Positions 34,396 to 45,204 of a stretch of DNA of 64,000 bases are shown in pieces. Position 1 is the stretch's first letter. The number at the start of each line of letters is the position of its first letter. The position numbers and the translations under genes are program-made. This stretch comes from Tolypeutes matacus (taxonomy: Eukaryota > Chordata > Mammalia > Cingulata > Chlamyphoridae): the NCBI GenBank assembly GCA_026826555.1, contig JAKSZT010053764.1, forward strand, positions 34,968,357 to 35,032,356, in the 5' to 3' direction. The notes beneath the pieces are model-generated. The model saw nothing but the letters and a program-made list of their open reading frames with translations, was not told the DNA's origin and made no database searches.

Positions 34396-34569
34396 ATAAA
34401 ATTAAAAAAAAAAAATGTTAATGATGTTAAGTGAGGTGTCCAAGGCCACATACCTAGTAACAGCCAACTTTGAATTACAGCACAGAGTATCTGACTCACA
34501 AATTACAAAGCTTTCCAACATAATATATATAAATACTTAAATGGTTATATATCTCACCATACTTTTTCT

Positions 34570-35550
34570 CTGCTTTCTTTGACAGTTTCTACTCCATCCA
34601 CAGCCACACAATATCTACACTAGCCAAGGCTTTGCCCGAGGTCCTCCACTCCTCTTCTTCTGTATGTCGTCCCTGAGTGATTTAATCCAAATATCTTTTA
34701 CAAGACTAATATCCTTATTACTAACACTACCCAAATATATTGCCCCAACTCCATCCACTTATCTATATATCTTACTCCTTAGAAATCATACAGGTGTGTC
34801 TATTTCATGAATGAAACTGAACTCACCATATAGCCCAATAAAACTGATTCTTCATGACATCACCAGGAACTCAGCTACCCAAAGTAAAAGTCTGGAAGTC
34901 ATCCTAGACTCTTCCCACATGCTCACTACCTACTCCCCACAACCAAATACAGAGGTCATAATTCTGATGGGTTTATCCTGTATAAAATTGTATATCACTT
35001 CTTCCTCTTCTCCATCCCCATGGTCACTGTCTTCCTTCATCCCTTTATTTTATCTCCTGGACTACAATAACAGCTTTTTAGTTGTTCTCCCTTAGTTTCT
35101 CTAATTCCTATTGTTCATAGATACCAAAGTAATATCTCTGTAAACAAATCTGATCATGTTGATTTCAGGCCTCCATGAAGGATTTGCCAGTATTTTCAGG
35201 ATCAAGATCAACCATTTGCATAGTTCATATGAACTTTCATTTTTCCTTCTAAGCTGCTGCCTCTCTGCTGACTCATACTTCTACCTATCCATTCTTAGGT
35301 CATATACAAAATTCACTCAAGACATATTGAGCTACTAACAATTTCCCAAACATATCATGCTGTTTCTGTCTTCCAAACTGCCTGTAATATCCTTTATTCC
35401 CTACCTCCATTCCTTTTACATAGTTAATTCCCTTTTCCACCAAAAACCCAGCTCAGACAACACATTATCATGATATAATTTCCCTATCCATTTAACTACA
35501 GTCTAATTTATATGCTCCTCCAAAGTATTCCCGTTTATCAAAGGTCATAA
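34570..35550 (+). mobile_element. Degraded L2 LINE
   Basis: A ~1-kb plus-strand stretch keeps L2 landmarks in order. These are 'AAGTCTGGAAGTCATCCTAG' (the family's 'GTCATCCTTGACTC' block), 'TATCTCCTGGACTACAATAA', 'AAATCTGATCATGTTGATTT', 'GGCCTCCATGAAGGATTTGC' and 'CCACCAAAAACCCAGCTCAG'. No reading frame is intact; frames at 34811-35095 and 35156-35338 are fragments. Confidence 0.6.
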
Positions 35551-36184
35551 AATATTCATAATATTTAAGCCTTTTATTTATACTAAAAATTCCAAAAGAT
35601 GGAATGGTTATAAGAATCAAAAGTCTTTGGCACATTCTAGGAAAACACCTGAATTTCCATACTTTCAAACTCTAAGATTTCTATACCTGTTACAACTCAA
35701 AATTATCTTTTTTTCCTTCAAATTTTGACTTTTGTCCAGCTGAGAGTTGAACTTTTTGAGCTATACCTTCTTTCCTAAATTCAGTCAGATTTGACAGTAT
35801 TGTCTTTTTTCTCTTTAGCAGTGTTTGTACAATTATTTTTATAACTTATTGAATGTTATAATATAAATAATTTTAAAAATAGAAAAAAGAAAAGTGAAAT
35901 TGCTGATACAAATAAAAGACATTGGTTCTACAAACTTAATAAAATTGCAAAACAGGAATGAAACAGGGAATTTTAGCTTCAGTCCATCACTCACTGTAAT
36001 TAAACTAGTCAGTAGTGTTGTTTTGAAAAAAGAAAAGAGAAAAAGCTTTCTGTGAATTACTTTTGAAACACATTGCCTTAAAAGAAGTGTAGTTATGGAT
36101 TTCATAAATTTTTTAGCTTTAGGAAATAAAATCTCTCTTATAACTTGTACGTATATAGTATAAACTTCATGCATTACACTTTTT
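35551..36184. other. No recognisable feature
   Basis: A 149-codon minus-strand frame spans 35839-36288, overlapping the L1 relic at its right end. It is AT-rich with no recognisable motif, so I treat it as chance. Confidence 0.45.
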
Positions 36185-36450
36185 CCAAGAATGCATTGTA
36201 TTAAACTTGTGATAAATTGGAAGCAATCTAAATTTGCCTCAGTAGAGTGGGGCAAATTAATTGGTGCCACAATCACTAGGTAGAACATTATGCAGCCATT
36301 AAAAATAACAATGAATTGTGAAGGCTATGTAAGTACCTAAAACATGGTTTTAATTTAGTATTAACTTAAATGGAAAAATTAAAAACTGTATGCATATAAT
36401 GAATTCAATAATACAAAAAATATTTCTCCCTGAAAAATTATTGGAAGGGA
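36185..36450 (+). mobile_element. Ancient L1 3'-region relic
   Basis: 'TGGAAGCAATCTAAATTTGC', 'GTAGAACATTATGCAGCCAT' and 'TAAAAATAACAATGAATTGT' match the distal L1 ORF2 block ('...ATTATGCAGCCATTAAAAA...') of ancient subfamilies. Confidence 0.7.
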
Positions 36451-36989
36451 GCATACCAAATTTACAGAAGCTCTTCAATTTTAATAGTAGCGTTAAAGTC
36501 AATTACCTTCTATATTCCAAGTTCTTCATAATTGTTATTACTGTTACTTCCAGAATAAATGTTTAGGGGTCCATTTCTAAAAGCTCAACATTGGGGAAAA
36601 AATGGACACCACTCATAACTAAAATAAATATAGGGGTCTGGTAAATCATCTATAGGGGAGAAAGTCTATTTTCAGTTTAAAGGGTATATTTGCATGTTAG
36701 GCAGAAGCATGAGTTTGTTATTGACTATATTTGAAAATTAAATATGATTAAAAGAGCTGTGCACAGATGCCAAGTTGACAATGGATAAAATGTACTGATT
36801 GTCTATTTGATTACACTGGCAGCAGCATATCCCAGAATATCTTTTTCCTGAATGGTTTCAAGCTTAGATTTAGCCAAAAGTGAAGTTGTGGGAGATCTGG
36901 GAGGTAGAAGTAAAGTAATAACTATAATATTCTGAGGATGGACACTGGTTAGAGGCAAGAAGAGACAGATATGGAGGTATTGATAGGTT

Positions 36990-37362
36990 CTGATTTGGCT
37001 TCCTTTCCCACTCAGCAACCAGCTTTCCTTCCCAATAGGTGAACACAATAACCAATAGTATACCCAAGCTTATTTCATCTCTTAGATGTGAAATCACAGT
37101 GGCAGATTTCTGCAATAGCCTCCTTTATAATCCTACCCCAGTAGCTGGATTTGACTAGCTAGGAGATTTTTCAACAACCTCAGGCTCATTCCCATACACT
37201 AGTACTGATTAGTGACATTTTTGTGACCCTTTAACCTCTCATCCCCTTTTGGAACTCTATGGCCTTATATACAGTCATGTAAGGCCTAATGCCTATTATA
37301 AATTCCTTCTACCATGGTACACTCATTAGTTATACTTCTGTGATCAAATGCTGACTCAAACA
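36990..37362 (+). mobile_element. Possible ERVL-type LTR upstream of a primer-binding-site-like sequence
   Basis: Assigned mainly from what follows it at 37368. It contains a TATA-like 'CCTTATATACAG' (37262) and ends in CA ('GACTCAAACA'). The left boundary is uncertain and no duplication is seen. Confidence 0.35.
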
Positions 37363-37367
37363 ATTAT

Positions 37368-37385
37368 TGGTGCCATAAGTGGGAT
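37368..37385 (+). other. tRNA-Leu-type primer-binding-site-like sequence
   Basis: TGGTGCCATAAGTGGGAT differs at two of 18 positions from the Leu-tRNA primer site I recall for ERVL elements (TGGTGTCAGAAGTGGGAT). It lies five bases after a CA that would end an LTR. 37386-37702 shows nothing else recognisable and may be eroded leader. Confidence 0.4.
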
Positions 37386-37716
37386 AGTTCTAAAATAAAA
37401 AATCTAAAATATGTAGTCTGACAGTAGGCAGAAGTAGGAAGGGTCCCAAGGAAACTGTTAGTGAAGACTTGAAAGACAGTGAGAAATTGCTACTGGAGGC
37501 TGAAGACAAGGGGAACCAACCTGAACAATTAGCCTCCGTTATCTTGGAAGATAAAAAGAGTACTCAGTTAACTCACACATCTAGCTAAGGACTTCTCCAG
37601 GCAAACTGTTGAAAGTGCCAAATCACTTCCTCTGCATATAATAAAATATGAATAGAGAAAAATACACTAAAGAAGTAATTTATCAATTTTCAAGCATGAT
37701 TTAAGAGGAAAGATAG

Positions 37717-39043
37717 TGAAGGAAGACAGACCATTACACCAGTCTCTTGATATTGATGCTTGTACTTATGAACCTTTTCTTGTGAAATTGAAACTTGGCC
37801 TAGTATTATATACTGCTTAAGAGTTACCTCCTGAAAGCCTCTTTGTTGCTCAAATGTGGCTTCTCTCTAAGCCAAACTCAGCATATAAATACACTACTTT
37901 CCCCCAGCAGGAGTCATAAGCCTCCCTGGCACTGAGGGATTATTACCAAGTGCCAACTACCAATGCATCTGAAAAAGACCTCGACCAAAAAGGGGGAAAT
38001 GGTAAATACAAATGGGTTTTTATGGCTAAGAGACTTCAAAGTGAGAAGGGAGGTCATTCCAGAGGTTATGCTTATGCAAGTCTCAGCAGGATCTCATTGA
38101 CTGCCACAGCAAACAATGCCTCAAATATTGGGGCTTCTGAGGGCTCTAGAAACATCCAGAAATTATAACGCAGGGCAGACAGCTCAGGAATTTGGCACCC
38201 TGTCTGTCAGTGGGCCTTTAGAATTTATGCTCCCCAGTGTAACAGAGTTAGAGTCATTTATAGGTTCGCTATACCTGGATCTTCTGCCCCTTTTACTTGA
38301 ACCTATAATTATCACTATATTTGATAATTATATGTCCCAGAGACTTAAATCTCTGGTCTGCCCATGTGCCAGCTGAGCCCTGAATTTTAGCAGAGTTGCA
38401 ACACCTACTCTCCAGTTCACTGGACTCACCTAGGACAACTAACAAGGACATGATGATGGACAACACCCACCCCAAAGAACAGAGAATGTCTGAAACTGCA
38501 AGCAAGATAGTTCCATCCATCTGCCCCATAGGATCTAAGCTCCCTCTCAATTAGCAGAGTGGGCATCACCATCCCAAGGTCCTCAAGATTGGTGAATGAA
38601 CAATGGACTAAAATAGACTTACTATTATTCTACTATAGACTTATTATTATTTTAGCAATGGAAGAACTCTTATCATTGATATAAAGGCAGTGGCTACCCG
38701 AGGTTCTGAGGGATGGCAGAGGGAAGAATAGGTGTAATATGGGGGCATTTTCGGGACATTGGAGTTGTCTTGAATGACATTGTAATGATGGATACAGGCA
38801 TGTGTATTTTGTCATAACCTACAAAATTGTGCAGGACAAGATGTAAACTATAATATAAACTGTAATCCATAGTCAGTAGTAATACTTCAATATGTGTTCA
38901 GTTGTAACAAATGTACCACACAAATGAGGGATATTGTTGATATGGGAAAGTGTGGGAGTAGGGCATATGGGAATCCCTCATATTTATTTTTATGTAACAT
39001 TTATGTAATCTAAAGCTTCTTTAAATATTAAAAAAAAAATTAA
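37717..39043 (+). mobile_element. Unnamed L1-like non-autonomous retroposon, copy 5 (full length)
   Basis: Flanked by a 14-bp duplication with one mismatch: AAGAGGAAAGATAG at 37703-37716 and AAGAGGAAATATAG at 39044-39057. It starts TGAAGGAAGACAGACCATT, essentially the same 5' start as the copy at 6517, so this is the true element start. It ends 'TTAAATATTAAAAAAAAATT'. Internal landmarks are 'GAAAAAGACCTCGACCAAAA', 'GGTCATTCCAGAGGTTATGC' and 'GGCAGTGGCTACCCGAGGTT'. It has no conserved reading frame. Confidence 0.85.
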
Positions 39044-39129
39044 AAGAGGAAATATAGAGGAAATACTACATTCTTTTCATCTAGCAAAAGTTTCTTAAGG
39101 TAAGAAATGGCCCCACGGCAAAGTTAATA

Positions 39130-40019
39130 TATAGATGGTATCAGTGAAACATGGTTCCTATTGAGCAAATCTCAGCTGTAAAGCTTTGTTGAGACTGCTG
39201 GAAGAGCTAAGGCTGTGCCTCATAGACCCTCTCATGTAGACAAGAATCGTATGGGCCTGCCTCTGAGACCCTCACTGCTAAACAATAAGGGCTTATAAAA
39301 AAAAAAACAAATAATGTTGCCCCACAGTAGTCTAACTCTCAGTCCAAGGTAGAGAGTAGTCTATGTAATGGAGTAAGCCCCACTGAAATGGATTAAAAAC
39401 AAGAATATATATATTTTTAAATGATATTGGAAGTCGCACTACCAGCATGTACTGAAAAATCAGAGATGACTAAAAGCAAGCCCTTGGGGCCCCTAACCTA
39501 CAAGGAGAAAACAGACTGAGAAATTTCTCAACTGCAATTGTGGGCTATTTCTTGTGGAAAAGGTGCGATGTGCTGAGTCAAAAATCGGGGAAGCAGAACC
39601 AAGAACCACAGATAATAATTCTCAGGGATCAGAAATAGGATCTAATTAAGAAAGTGGCAATTTAGGTCCTGTTGTATCCAAAGCTGTTTTATAGACTAGT
39701 GACTACTATGTGCCTCCTTTCCCCTCTTTTAGAGTAAGTGTGTCCATGTGGTTATTCTATGTCTATTTCACCATTGCATGTTAAGTACATGTGGAAAAAG
39801 GTTTAAAATTATTTTATATCACAAGTCTTCATATTGAAGAATCCACACCTGAGAAGCCTCAATTACCTCTGGATTTGATTTAGATGGTGAAATCAAGCTT
39901 CAACTCTGAGCTTGATGCCAAATTGTATAAGACTTTGGATGTCTTAGAAAAGAAATGATATATTTTGCATATGGGAGAGATGTGAATCACTGGGACAAGA
40001 GGGCAGGCATTAGTAGATA
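39130..40019 (+). mobile_element. MaLR-type ERV internal region relic
   Basis: It has the order of a MaLR internal 3' region: 'TGCCTCCTTTCCCCTCTTTT', 'GTTATTCTATGTCTATTTCA', 'TGCCAAATTGTATAAGACTT' and 'TATTTTGCATATGGGAGAGA' just before an LTR. No gag or pol frame is present, as is usual for MaLR elements. An old endogenous copy with no coding capacity. Confidence 0.65.
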
Positions 40020-40535
40020 GTCTTCAAAGATGTCTTCTCCCCCACCACTACTGAACCACACTTTTCAACATTCACACCTTTCTGTACTCCCTTTGAATCT
40101 GGACTAGCTCTGTGAATCACTTTTGACCAATAAAATATGGGAGAAGTAATGTTGCATGACTTCAAAGTTTAGGTTATAAGAAACTTTATTGCTTCCTCCT
40201 GAGTCTTTTGGAATGTTCATTATGGAGAAAGTCAGCTACCTGTCAAGAGGTCATATGGAAAGGGAGATACCCATAGAGCCCCCAGTTATTCCAACCATCC
40301 TAGATGAGGCATTAGACAGTGAGTAAACAAGGCGTCTTGGATGTTTAATCAAGGTAAGCCTTGTTTAACTCTTGTACTAGCTGCTATTTGACTGCAATTG
40401 CATGAATGACCTATAGGAAAACCACTCAGATGAGCCAGTCAAAGAACAAAAGTGATAATAATAAATTATTGCATTAACCCACAAAGATTGGGGATAGTTT
40501 GTGACACAGCAATCTACAAGTGAAACACACTTTGA
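40020..40535 (+). mobile_element. MLT1-like MaLR LTR
   Basis: It follows the internal region directly. It has 'CTTTTGACCAATAAAATATG', 'CTTCCTCCTGAGTCTTTTGG', 'AGATGAGCCAGTCAAAGAAC', 'ACCCACAAAGATTGGGGATA' and 'TTTGTGACACAGCAATCTAC', the order of an MLT1 3' LTR. Diverged. Confidence 0.65.
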
Positions 40536-40805
40536 TAAGCAATTGTCTCTACCTTGAAGAAAGTCTCATATGTCTATATTATACCCCTTTGGGCATAAAC
40601 TTTAACAACTACTGTAAGATGCTTCCTCTGGCTTTATTTCATAGTAGTCCAGTTCTGGTTCTCTGAAATAGAAAAGACCATCTTGTATACTGTGGGCAGA
40701 ATCGTCCCTACCTTACACTGCTGACCCATGAGAAAAAGATATCTTGGACCAAATGTAAGTACAGCTGAGAAAGAAATCCCAATCTCTCCATAACTATATT
40801 GTATA

Positions 40806-41477
40806 TGTCTTAGTTTGCCACAGATCTGCTCATGCAAAGTGCCAGAAATGGGTTGGCTTTTAAAATGGGACTTTTAATTAGGGTAAAAGCTTGCAATTCT
40901 GGGGCCATGAAATTTCAAATCAAGTTACTGTCAGGGATGCTTTCTTACCAAAGTCAGCTGCTGGTGATCCTGGTGTCCTGCCATGTGGGGAAGCAAGATG
41001 GCAGCCAATCTCTGCTGAGGTCCCTTCCTTCTCCTCTGGGCTCACCATCTCCTGGAGCTTAGCCATGAGTGATCAGGCATAGGGCTTGTCTTTTTCCAGG
41101 CCTCTTCTCTCAGTCTTAGATGCTCTACTTTCCTCCCCAGTTTAGCTGTGGGCTATAAGACACATGGCTCTTCCCTTCAACACTGAGCTGCTCCATGGGC
41201 CCAGTCACTTGGAGGCTTCATGCTTAGCTTTGGCTGCTAGCAATGCTTGAGTGCTCTCTCACATAGCAGGGTTAAAAATGGCAGCTTCCTTTCTCTGTGT
41301 CTCTCTCTCTGTGTCTCTGTTTATGTAAAGCTCCAGTAAGAGGGCTGAGACACAAATTGAGTCATACCTCACTAACATAGTCCAATCAAAAGTCCCCCCC
41401 CCCCACACACACACACACAGGAATGGATTAGTTCAAGAACAAGTTTTGAAGGAATTCATCAAATTCAAACTGTGGCA
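40806..41477 (-). mobile_element. Solo LTR (xenarthran-type), minus strand
   Basis: Bounded by 'TGTCTTAGTTTGCC' at left and 'CAAACTGTGGCA' at right. On the minus strand it starts TGCCACAGTTTGAATTTG and ends CAAACTAAGACA, i.e. TG...CA. Flanking 5-bp candidates are GTATA (40801-40805) and GTATG (41478-41482). Length is 672 bp. It contains a C13(AC)n run at 41394-41420 and a CT/GT-rich run near 41290-41325. Its first bases on the minus strand resemble those of the solo LTR at 50527. The 76- and 63-codon plus frames at 40832-41082 are antisense artefacts. Confidence 0.7.
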
Positions 41478-41482
41478 GTATG

Positions 41483-43136
41483 CAATCAGCTAACCTTCAT
41501 CAAAAGCTTAATTTGTGCTAAGAAATAGAAGAGAGTATAAGACATACTTCTTCTCAAGGAGACCAGATTATTCTGGTAAGGGAGATTTACAAGAAGATCA
41601 GAATTTGCATTAGTGAGATGCATGTCATGAAGGAGGCTTGTATGAGGAATAATGGAAAGAGAGAGGATGAGAACTTAACTTGATGTGGGTCATTCAAATC
41701 TTCAGAGAGGAAACAATCGTTAAGGCTTGAAAAAGGAGAGATTTAGATAAGAAAAAAATAGGAAATGATATTCAAGACAGGAAAAAAATAGCATTTGCAA
41801 GATGAAGAGCTGTGAGTATTCAGGAAAATGTAAGTATCCAGGAAGTACTAGGTTACTTTGGATGGAAAGAGACTGAATTTCAGATTAAGAAGTACAAAAC
41901 AATGAAGTTATCACAAGTCTATTTCAGATGAACAAATCCAGATTTTTTAAAAGTTCATGTACTCTGGAACTAAAGTTTGAGTTAAAAGTTGGCAATCTCC
42001 ATCACGCTCCTCTCACCACCAGGTGCTGTAACCCTCTGATTCCCACATTTCCAGAAATAATAACTGGTTTTTAATTATGTCTAGTTCTTCATGTCCCAAT
42101 TTTCTTATCAACGTTCTGCTCCCAACCATTCCACTGAAACTGCTCTCTAAAGGATATTTATTTCTAAGTTTCTTATTTCGCCAGTGTGGTTGACTCCTGA
42201 CCAATGTTTTCATATGTGGTAACAATGGACTTCAAATTTAGGAATTTTAGACACAACATGGCAAATATTATCTTGTTAAATTAATTTAAATGAGTCTCTA
42301 TCTGTATAGAATCTTCTTTTACAAATCTTGACAACTGAGATAGATAGGAAGGTGATAACAGCGGAATCCAGAAAATAGCAGATCAACTTGAAATGTTACC
42401 ACAAATAGGCTACAAATTAAATAATGCATACATAGATAATCTGGAAGAGATGGTAATGGTACTTATCTTTACCATTCTCCCAAAACCTCAAATATGATCA
42501 AAGATGGATTCTGATTAGGGAAGTGGTCATCCCAAAGGTGTTTGTCAAAATTATATAAATTTCACCTCATTTCCAGACCTTTAAGCACATCAAGGAAAGG
42601 GTCCAGAATCTGCATTTTTAACAAGCAATCAGGGAATTATATTGTCAATGAACTAATCATATAAAAAAGACAATAGTAGGTAGATGGTCCTAGTAGAAAG
42701 ATTAAACAAAATATCAAGGTCTGTTTGTTGAAAAGAAAATGGAATCAGACCAAATCTCACTTGAATTTGTAAGCAAAAATTTTCAGTAATGCATTATGTT
42801 GATGAAATCCATAAAAATAGGCTACCAAATAGAAATTTGGAAAGATATAAATTGAGATATCTGCCAACTAAGTAGGTATCATTTTGGGAAGTTACTTGAG
42901 TACAATAGGTACTTGGAAGGTATTTTGAGTTGACAAGAAAAAGGAAAAGGAATGCTTCAGGAAGAAAATATAAGTAGTGGATTGTAAACAGGAAAGGCAG
43001 AGAGTGATACAGACATTATATTTAGTAAAACTATAGTGCCTTGGTATAACTGTATATAAAATATCAGTTCTGGACATCAAGAGATAAGTCAGACTAGGAG
43101 AGAGACAGACTGGTAGAACAGGATATATATGTTACA
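41483..43136. other. Mostly unrecognised; possible MER5-like piece
   Basis: Only 42570-42650 ('GGGTCCAGAATCTGCATTTT', 'TAACAAGCAATCAGGGAA') suggests an old hAT-type MER5 relic. The rest is AT-rich without long frames (best 70 codons at 42013-42225). Confidence 0.4.
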
Positions 43137-43171
43137 TCCATCTATATCTATATCTATATTTATATATCTAG

Positions 43172-43206
<35 letters not shown>

Positions 43207-43353
43207 TATAGATATAGATATAGATATAGATATAGATATAGATATAGATATAGATATAGATATAGATATAGATATAGATATAGATATAGATATAGATATA
43301 GATATAGATAGATATATAGATATAGATATAGATAGATATATAGATATATATAG
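43137..43353. repeat. (GATATA)n hexanucleotide microsatellite, ~217 bp
   Basis: (TATCTA)n and TA repeats lead through a short (GA)n at 43191-43206 into about 18-20 nearly perfect GATATA units (43205-43310), followed by mixed GATAGATATATA units to 43353. The Arg-Tyr frame on the plus strand and the Ile-Ser frame on the minus strand are readings of the 6-bp period. The left flank has the inverse TCTATA/TATCTA phase, so the locus is partly palindromic. Confidence 0.95.
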
Positions 43354-43489
43354 CATTTGATTCAGTTAGCTCTACTAGAGGTCAACATAATTTCTCTCAG
43401 GTAAAGGATCTGAAGTTGCTATTGCCTTAGAAACAAAACATAACTCTTGATAAATCATTTCCTATGATGATTACAGAAAATTAAAGGCA

Positions 43490-43985
43490 GCCACAAAAAT
43501 TCTTTGATATGCTTCTCAATAAGAAGCAGCAACTCTTTCTATCCCCTTAAAGCTGTGCCAGCCTTTGTGTATTGCTTGACCAATAAAACACAGTGCAAGC
43601 AATGTTCTTGGGTCTTCTGAGCTGGGGTCATAAGAAGCCTTATAGCTTCTACCTGCGTCTATTGGAGGACTCACTCTTGGGATGCTTGTCCTCGGAATGG
43701 CCCATCATGGAAGCTGGTGCCTTGCTGCAGGAAGCCTAACTAACATGGAGAAACCCTGCTCAGGTTCTCTGATCAACAGTTCAGCTGAACTCCTGAGTTG
43801 AAGCCAACATCAACTGCCAATCATCTTGAACATCCAGCACAGTTCAGCCTGCAGTCCCCTGAGAAACCATGAGCAAGAAACACCCTAGCCAACTTACAGC
43901 ACAAAGAGAGATATTAATAATAATTTAAGCCAATAAATGTTGGGATGAGCTGTCACACAACAATAGATAAATGGAATGATGACAA
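43490..43985 (+). mobile_element. MLT1-like MaLR solo LTR
   Basis: 'GCTGTGCCAGCCTTTGTGTA', 'CAATAAAACACAGTGCAAGC', 'TCTTGAACATCCAGCACAGT', 'TTTAAGCCAATAAATGTTGG' and 'GTCACACAACAATAGATAAA' follow the MLT1 order on the plus strand, with the AATAAA-like signal at 43932. Confidence 0.7.
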
Positions 43986-44639
43986 AGTGAAAGAAAATGC
44001 CCCAAACAATGCAATATGGAAATGGCAATTCATCCATCATTCTTTGTTCTCAGAAGAAACACCAGATAAATTATTATGGACCCAGAGGCCAAAGATTTAG
44101 AATTAATTTAGTCTTAATTTCATTTTTAACTTGGTTTGTTACAAGTGAGAATTAAAATATAAACCTGAACACTATCCACAGGACTTTTTTTTATCATGAA
44201 TTTCTCTGCTAAAAGATATATAACCTTCAAGACACGGAGTGTCTGGTGAAAACTGAATACAAGTAAAATCTGTAGAGGTCAAGAGAATTTTCTATAATAA
44301 TCCACAAGGATAATGCTATCATCTAATCAACTTATTTTATAAAATATCAAAAGCCAGTATGTACACTTGAGGAATGATTAACATATATTCTTTAAATACA
44401 GTTCAAAAATAAATTATTTTAAGTTATGGATTAGGAATTATAAATGCAAAAAATATTGCGATGGTGCATTTTGTCTTTCATATGTTTTTTTTAAAAGCAA
44501 ACCCAATCTATATTACATTTTTTCAGGAAAAAAGCAAAGGTGACAGAAGGCATGTTAAACCACATGTATTTCACATATAATCACCCTATAAATTGGAATT
44601 TATAACAAAATACAGAAAGGATGTGAACTGTGTAGATTT
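43986..44639. other. No recognisable feature
   Basis: AT-rich DNA between an LTR and the 3' end of L1-B. Nothing recognised. Confidence 0.45.
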
Positions 44640-45204
44640 TAACAAATTTTATTGATACATATTAATAAAGCATAAAGCCATCCAAAGTGTACAATCAGTG
44701 TTATTTGGTATAATCACATAGTTGTACATTCATCACTTCATTTTTAGAGCATTTTCATTATTCCAGCAATATGAAAAACTAAAAACCAAACAAGATGCAT
44801 CATCCTCTCAATCTCTTTATGCTTCCCCTGCCATACACAGCTGCTATTGTTTCCTTCTTTCTAGTTTATTTGTATTTGTATTTTGTAAAAACAGTCTTTA
44901 TATGCAATATCACCCATATTTGTATTTTACATGAGGTTTCACTATGTTATACAGTCCCATGTTATATTTTTTTAGCTTTCCTCCTCTTAATATACATGTC
45001 CTTAGACTTTCCCTTTCAACCACTTTCATATCCATATAATAGCTCTGCTAGGCACAAACACCATGATGTGCTCTCACCATTTCCATTCATTTCCAAAGAT
45101 TTACAAACAACCTTTTAACGATTTCTGCACAGATTAATCATCAGCTTTCCATTCTCTACCTTCATTCTATTTTCTGATGACCTATATTTTAATTATTAAT
45201 TCCA

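Larger units (their letters stand above)
34030..34500 (-). mobile_element. MIR SINE split by a SINE dimer
   Basis: Left part: 'TATAAAGTGCTTTGGAATGC' and 'CACATATACCATTTAATCTG'. Right part: 'AAGTGAGGTGTCCAAGGCCA' and 'CATACCTAGTAACAGCCAAC'. They join as one reverse MIR once 34163-34425 is removed. This dates the MIR before the dimer. Confidence 0.65.

Noticed and set aside
35839..36288. 149-codon minus-strand frame as a possible host gene
   Set aside because: AT-rich, no motif, no splice or promoter context, and overlaps an L1 relic.
43129..43356. Arg-Tyr repeat protein (plus) or Ile-Ser repeat protein (minus)
   Set aside because: Both are six-base-period readings of the GATATA microsatellite.
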